Source: Terriglobales bacterium (GTDB lineage: Bacteria > Acidobacteriota > Terriglobia > Terriglobales > Gp1-AA117). Taken from it: a DNA stretch of 7,626 nucleotides. The notes under the pieces were generated by a model. It saw nothing but the letters and a program-made list of their open reading frames with translations, was not told where the DNA came from and made no database searches. The translations under genes and the position numbers were made by a program. Shown in pieces: positions 5,035-7,626 of the stretch; position 1 is the first letter of the stretch; every line of letters begins with the position of its first letter. The stretch is taken from positions 1 through 7,626 of the forward strand of contig JASLFF010000252.1 in the NCBI GenBank assembly GCA_030150795.1, written 5' to 3'.

Positions 5035-5880
5035 CTAAAACTTCTCAGGAACATACTTGTGTGGAAAGTCCGGGTCCTTATATCCATCGGGCTTTTGCCG
5101 CTTGGGTAGTTTTATTTTCTCGCGTGGAAGGTCCTCGTAGGGGATCTGGCTGAGTAAATGGGTAATAATGTTTAGGCGCACGCGCTTCTTGTCATCGGCA
5201 TTCGCCACGTACCATGGCGCAAAATGCGTGTCTGTGGCGGCAAACATTTCATCGCGGGCTCTTGAATAGTCGTACCAGCGGCTGTAAGACTTCAAGTCCA
5301 TTGGCGAGAGCTTCCAAAGCTTGCGGCCATCTTCAATGCGCGATTCAAGGCGGCGCGTCTGTTCCTCAGGGCTGACCTCCAGCCAGTATTTCAGCAAAGT
5401 AATGCCGGAATCCGTCAAGGCCTTTTCCACCAGCGGCGTCGCCTGCAGGAATCTCTGCACCTGCGCCTCAGAGCAAAATCCCATCACCCGTTCAACCCCG
5501 GCCCGGTTATACCAGCTACGGTCAAAGATCACGACTTCTCCGGCTGCTGGAAGGTAGCGTATGTACCTCTGCAAATACATCTGGCTTTTCTCGCGCTCCG
5601 TGGGCGCGGGCAGGGCCACCACGCGAAATATACGCGGACTGACGCGGTCAGTAATCGCCTTGATCGTCCCGCCTTTCCCTGCGCCATCCCGTCCTTCAAA
5701 GACAATGCAGATTCTGAGACGTTTTTCCACCACCCAGTGTTGCAGCTTTACCAGTTCAGCATGCAGCCGCGACAATTCTTTTTCATACTCTTTTCTCTTC
5801 AGCTTCTTCTGGAGATGAGCACCCATCCCATGGCCGTTTGTTCCAGCTTCAATTTCCATCGTGTGCCCTTTGGATTTCAT
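5035..5880 (-). CDS. ppk2: Polyphosphate kinase 2, class I type
   Basis: The 281-residue cytoplasmic enzyme is expected to transfer phosphate between polyphosphate and nucleoside diphosphates, making NTP from NDP or the reverse. Walker A is GRDGAGKGG (63-71). Walker B is EVVIFDRSWYNRAGVERVMG (115-134), with D120-R121. The lid module TRRLESRIEDGRKLWKLSP (175-193) precedes KSYSRWYDYSRARDEMF (197-213). MYLQRYIRYLPAAGEVV and the single-domain length fit class I of the PPK2 family. ATG 5880 overlaps the SulP stop as ATGA, and GGGAGG lies seven bases upstream inside the SulP gene. ATG 5859 (residue 8) also has AAAGGG six bases upstream, so a seven-residue-shorter form is possible. All visible catalytic motifs are intact. 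The overlap implies translational coupling to the anion transporter. Confidence 0.93.
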   Translation of the reverse strand: MKSKGHTMEIEAGTNGHGMGAHLQKKLKRKEYEKELSRLHAELVKLQHWVVEKRLRICIVFEGRDGAGKGGTIKAITDRVSPRIFRVVALPAPTEREKSQMYLQRYIRYLPAAGEVVIFDRSWYNRAGVERVMGFCSEAQVQRFLQATPLVEKALTDSGITLLKYWLEVSPEEQTRRLESRIEDGRKLWKLSPMDLKSYSRWYDYSRARDEMFAATDTHFAPWYVANADDKKRVRLNIITHLLSQIPYEDLPREKIKLPKRQKPDGYKDPDFPHKYVPEKF

Positions 5881-7607
5881 TGCATTGCCTCCCTGAATCC
5901 GGTTTTCGTCGTCGTATCGGCCCTTTTCCGCATGATCGTTACTTTCTCGTACCGCTCAACCGCGGTCTGCACATTGAAAAACATCCGTTCCCGTCCCATT
6001 CTTTGGCCGATTCTGGAGCGGGATACCGTGGTCAACACAGAAGGATTGAGGGCCGCAAGCCATAGCCCGACGCCTTCGCGCTGCAGCTTCTCTTCCGCCT
6101 CGGCCAGCATCTTGAGCGCCGTGTATTCGATATCAATGATGGAACTGCAATCGATCACCATAGTGGATGGCTTGGTTTGCTCAACCAACGGCCACAGCTT
6201 GTCGCCCACGCGCTGCGCGTTGGCAAAGAAAACACGGCCTTCCACGCGCACCAGCAACAATCCCGCCCAGGTTTCATCATCCGGATGTTCGAGTGAAAGC
6301 TGTCTGAATACGTGTGTACCGCGCTTGCGGCCTAATGCGTACACCGCGGGACTATAGGCCTGCTGGGCCAGCGCGAGCAGAGAGGTAATTACAGCTACCA
6401 GAATGCCGCGCAATGTGCCCAGAAGAGCCACACCGGCAAAAGCTGCAACCGCCCAATAGAATTCTGTCTTCCTGACCTGCGCGATCTCGCGAAACTCCGC
6501 GGGCTTGATCAATCCGGCGGAAGAGACTATGACGACTGCCGCAAGCGTGGCGTTGGGCATCAACGCAATGAGCGGAGCAAGCAGCAGGAGTGTCGCCAGC
6601 GTGACCGCCGCCGTCACCAGTTCAGCCATCTGGGTATGAGCGCCCGCGCTGTGATTCACCGCCGTCTGCGTTGCGCCTCCGCCGGCCGGCATGGAGCTGA
6701 ACAAACCGCCTGCAACATTGGCCGCGCCCAGCGCAAGAAGTTCCTGGTTGGGAGCGGGACGCGGCTCGCCGGGCGTGGCAAAAGCGCGCGCCGCTGCAAT
6801 GCTCTCTGTAAAGCTCATGAGAGCAATACCCGCCGCACCTGCCCACATTCCCCCGAACAGGCCGGCGTTCGGCCAGCTCCAATGTGGGAGCCCGCGCGGG
6901 ATGTTGCCCACCATGGAGATGCCGTAGTGCCCCAACCCCAGCAGGCCTGAAGCTGCAATGCCAAGCGCCACCGCAATTAACGGGACCGGCGCTTTCGGGG
7001 CCCACCGCTCCAGACCTATCATCAGCAAAAGCGTGGCCAGTGAAAATGCCAGAGTGATCTTCGAAGTCTGCGGCAGATGCTGGATGATTGATACGAAGTC
7101 GCGAAGAAATCCCGCCTTCACAATGTGCAGGCCCAGGAGTTTCGGCACCTGGTCCAGCACAATGACCAGTCCGATCCCTGCTTTAAAACCCGCCAGTACG
7201 GGATCTGAAATGAAATTGGCTATGAATCCAAGGCGAAGCAGTGACGCTGCAATCAACATGGCGCCCACCAGAACTGCCAGTGTTGCGCCAGCGGCCAGCA
7301 ATGCTCCCGGCTCGCCATTGGGCACTGCCCTGGCAATGTCGGCGGCGGTGAGAATGGAGATGGTGGTTGTGGTACTCACGCTGAGCGGTCTTGACGTGCC
7401 CAGCAGCGCGTAAACCACCATCGGCACAAACGCCGTGTAGAGACCAACCTGGACAGGGAAACCCGCGATGGTGGCAAAGGCCATGGCTTTGGGAATGACC
7501 ACGGCAGCCGCTACCAGCCCGGCCATAATGTCCGCGCGCATCCATGGCTTCTGATAATCACGAAGCCACGTTATGGCAGGAATAAAGCCGCGTTCGGGTT
7601 TCCTCAT
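5877..7607 (-). CDS. SulP family anion transporter with C-terminal STAS domain
   Basis: This 576-residue inner-membrane protein belongs to the SulP/SLC26 family, which carries sulfate, bicarbonate or other anions. The membrane domain covers about 25-415. Family blocks are visible: AMAFATIAGFPVQVGLYTAF (41-60), SRPLSVSTTTTIS (72-84), SDPVLAGFKAGIGLVI (134-149), FTESIAAARAFA (266-277) and NQELLALGAANVAGGLFSSM (287-306), then TQTAVNHSAGAHT (313-325). The STAS domain follows at about 445-555: LLVVRVEGRVFFANA, MVIDCSSIIDIEYTALKML (483-501) and GLWLAALN. STAS domains regulate transport and bind nucleotides or partners. Which anion is carried cannot be read from sequence. The start is ATG 7607, with only a weak TGGAAA-like site upstream; the promoter lies beyond the right edge. 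Its stop overlaps the PPK2 start by four bases, so it is probably the first visible gene of an operon. Confidence 0.93.
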   Translation of the reverse strand: MRKPERGFIPAITWLRDYQKPWMRADIMAGLVAAAVVIPKAMAFATIAGFPVQVGLYTAFVPMVVYALLGTSRPLSVSTTTTISILTAADIARAVPNGEPGALLAAGATLAVLVGAMLIAASLLRLGFIANFISDPVLAGFKAGIGLVIVLDQVPKLLGLHIVKAGFLRDFVSIIQHLPQTSKITLAFSLATLLLMIGLERWAPKAPVPLIAVALGIAASGLLGLGHYGISMVGNIPRGLPHWSWPNAGLFGGMWAGAAGIALMSFTESIAAARAFATPGEPRPAPNQELLALGAANVAGGLFSSMPAGGGATQTAVNHSAGAHTQMAELVTAAVTLATLLLLAPLIALMPNATLAAVVIVSSAGLIKPAEFREIAQVRKTEFYWAVAAFAGVALLGTLRGILVAVITSLLALAQQAYSPAVYALGRKRGTHVFRQLSLEHPDDETWAGLLLVRVEGRVFFANAQRVGDKLWPLVEQTKPSTMVIDCSSIIDIEYTALKMLAEAEEKLQREGVGLWLAALNPSVLTTVSRSRIGQRMGRERMFFNVQTAVERYEKVTIMRKRADTTTKTGFREAMQ

Positions 7608-7626
7608 TCGTTTTCCAAATCAAAGG

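Noticed and set aside
5737..6357. 206-codon plus-strand frame
   Set aside because: It spans the SulP-PPK2 junction antisense; both of those are clear family members, and its translation is serine/arginine-rich shadow sequence.
6622..7005. Other long frames antisense or out of frame within the SulP gene
   Set aside because: Compositional shadows of a well-supported transporter gene; no family pattern.

Overview
The window looks like chromosomal DNA from a free-living, moderately GC-rich bacterium. Gene style (a PadR regulator beside small membrane proteins, a SulP/PPK2/DedA cluster, dispersed 'CCACGGATGAA...ACACGGAT' intergenic repeats) suggests an Acidobacteriota-like soil organism. That assignment is inference from general knowledge, not a sequence match. 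The genetic code appears standard: TGA ends the SulP, DedA-like and VC0807-like genes.

Left part (1-1778): a minus-strand four-helix membrane protein runs off the left edge. It is divergent from a PadR-family regulator, and the 44-base gap between them holds nested perfect palindromes and a -10 hexamer readable on both strands. The PadR gene is cut by an in-frame TGA at codon 124, yet the same frame continues with a convincing PadR C-terminal domain to a TAG at 1021-1023. A VC0807-like multi-pass membrane protein follows on the same strand.

Middle part (1793-4290): a minus-strand GH76-like (alpha/alpha)6-barrel glycosidase without a signal peptide, preceded by a leader of about 265 bases with two strong hairpins, one capped by C(UUCG)G when read on the minus strand. 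Then come two direct copies of a roughly 90-bp palindromic repeat that bracket an unrecognised 92-residue helical protein with its own minus-strand terminator.

Right part (4291-7607): three minus-strand genes form a probable operon: SulP anion transporter with STAS domain, class I polyphosphate kinase 2 (start overlapping the SulP stop by 4 bases), and a DedA/YqaA-like membrane protein 99 bases further on. The SulP-PPK2 overlap suggests coupled synthesis of an anion transporter and a polyphosphate-using nucleotide kinase.

I see no tRNA, rRNA, CRISPR array or transposase. The window is mostly ordinary chromosome. The points worth attention are the interrupted PadR and its palindromic divergent promoter, the structured leader of the cytoplasmic-looking GH76 protein, the paired repeats around an orphan gene, and the SulP-PPK2 coupling.
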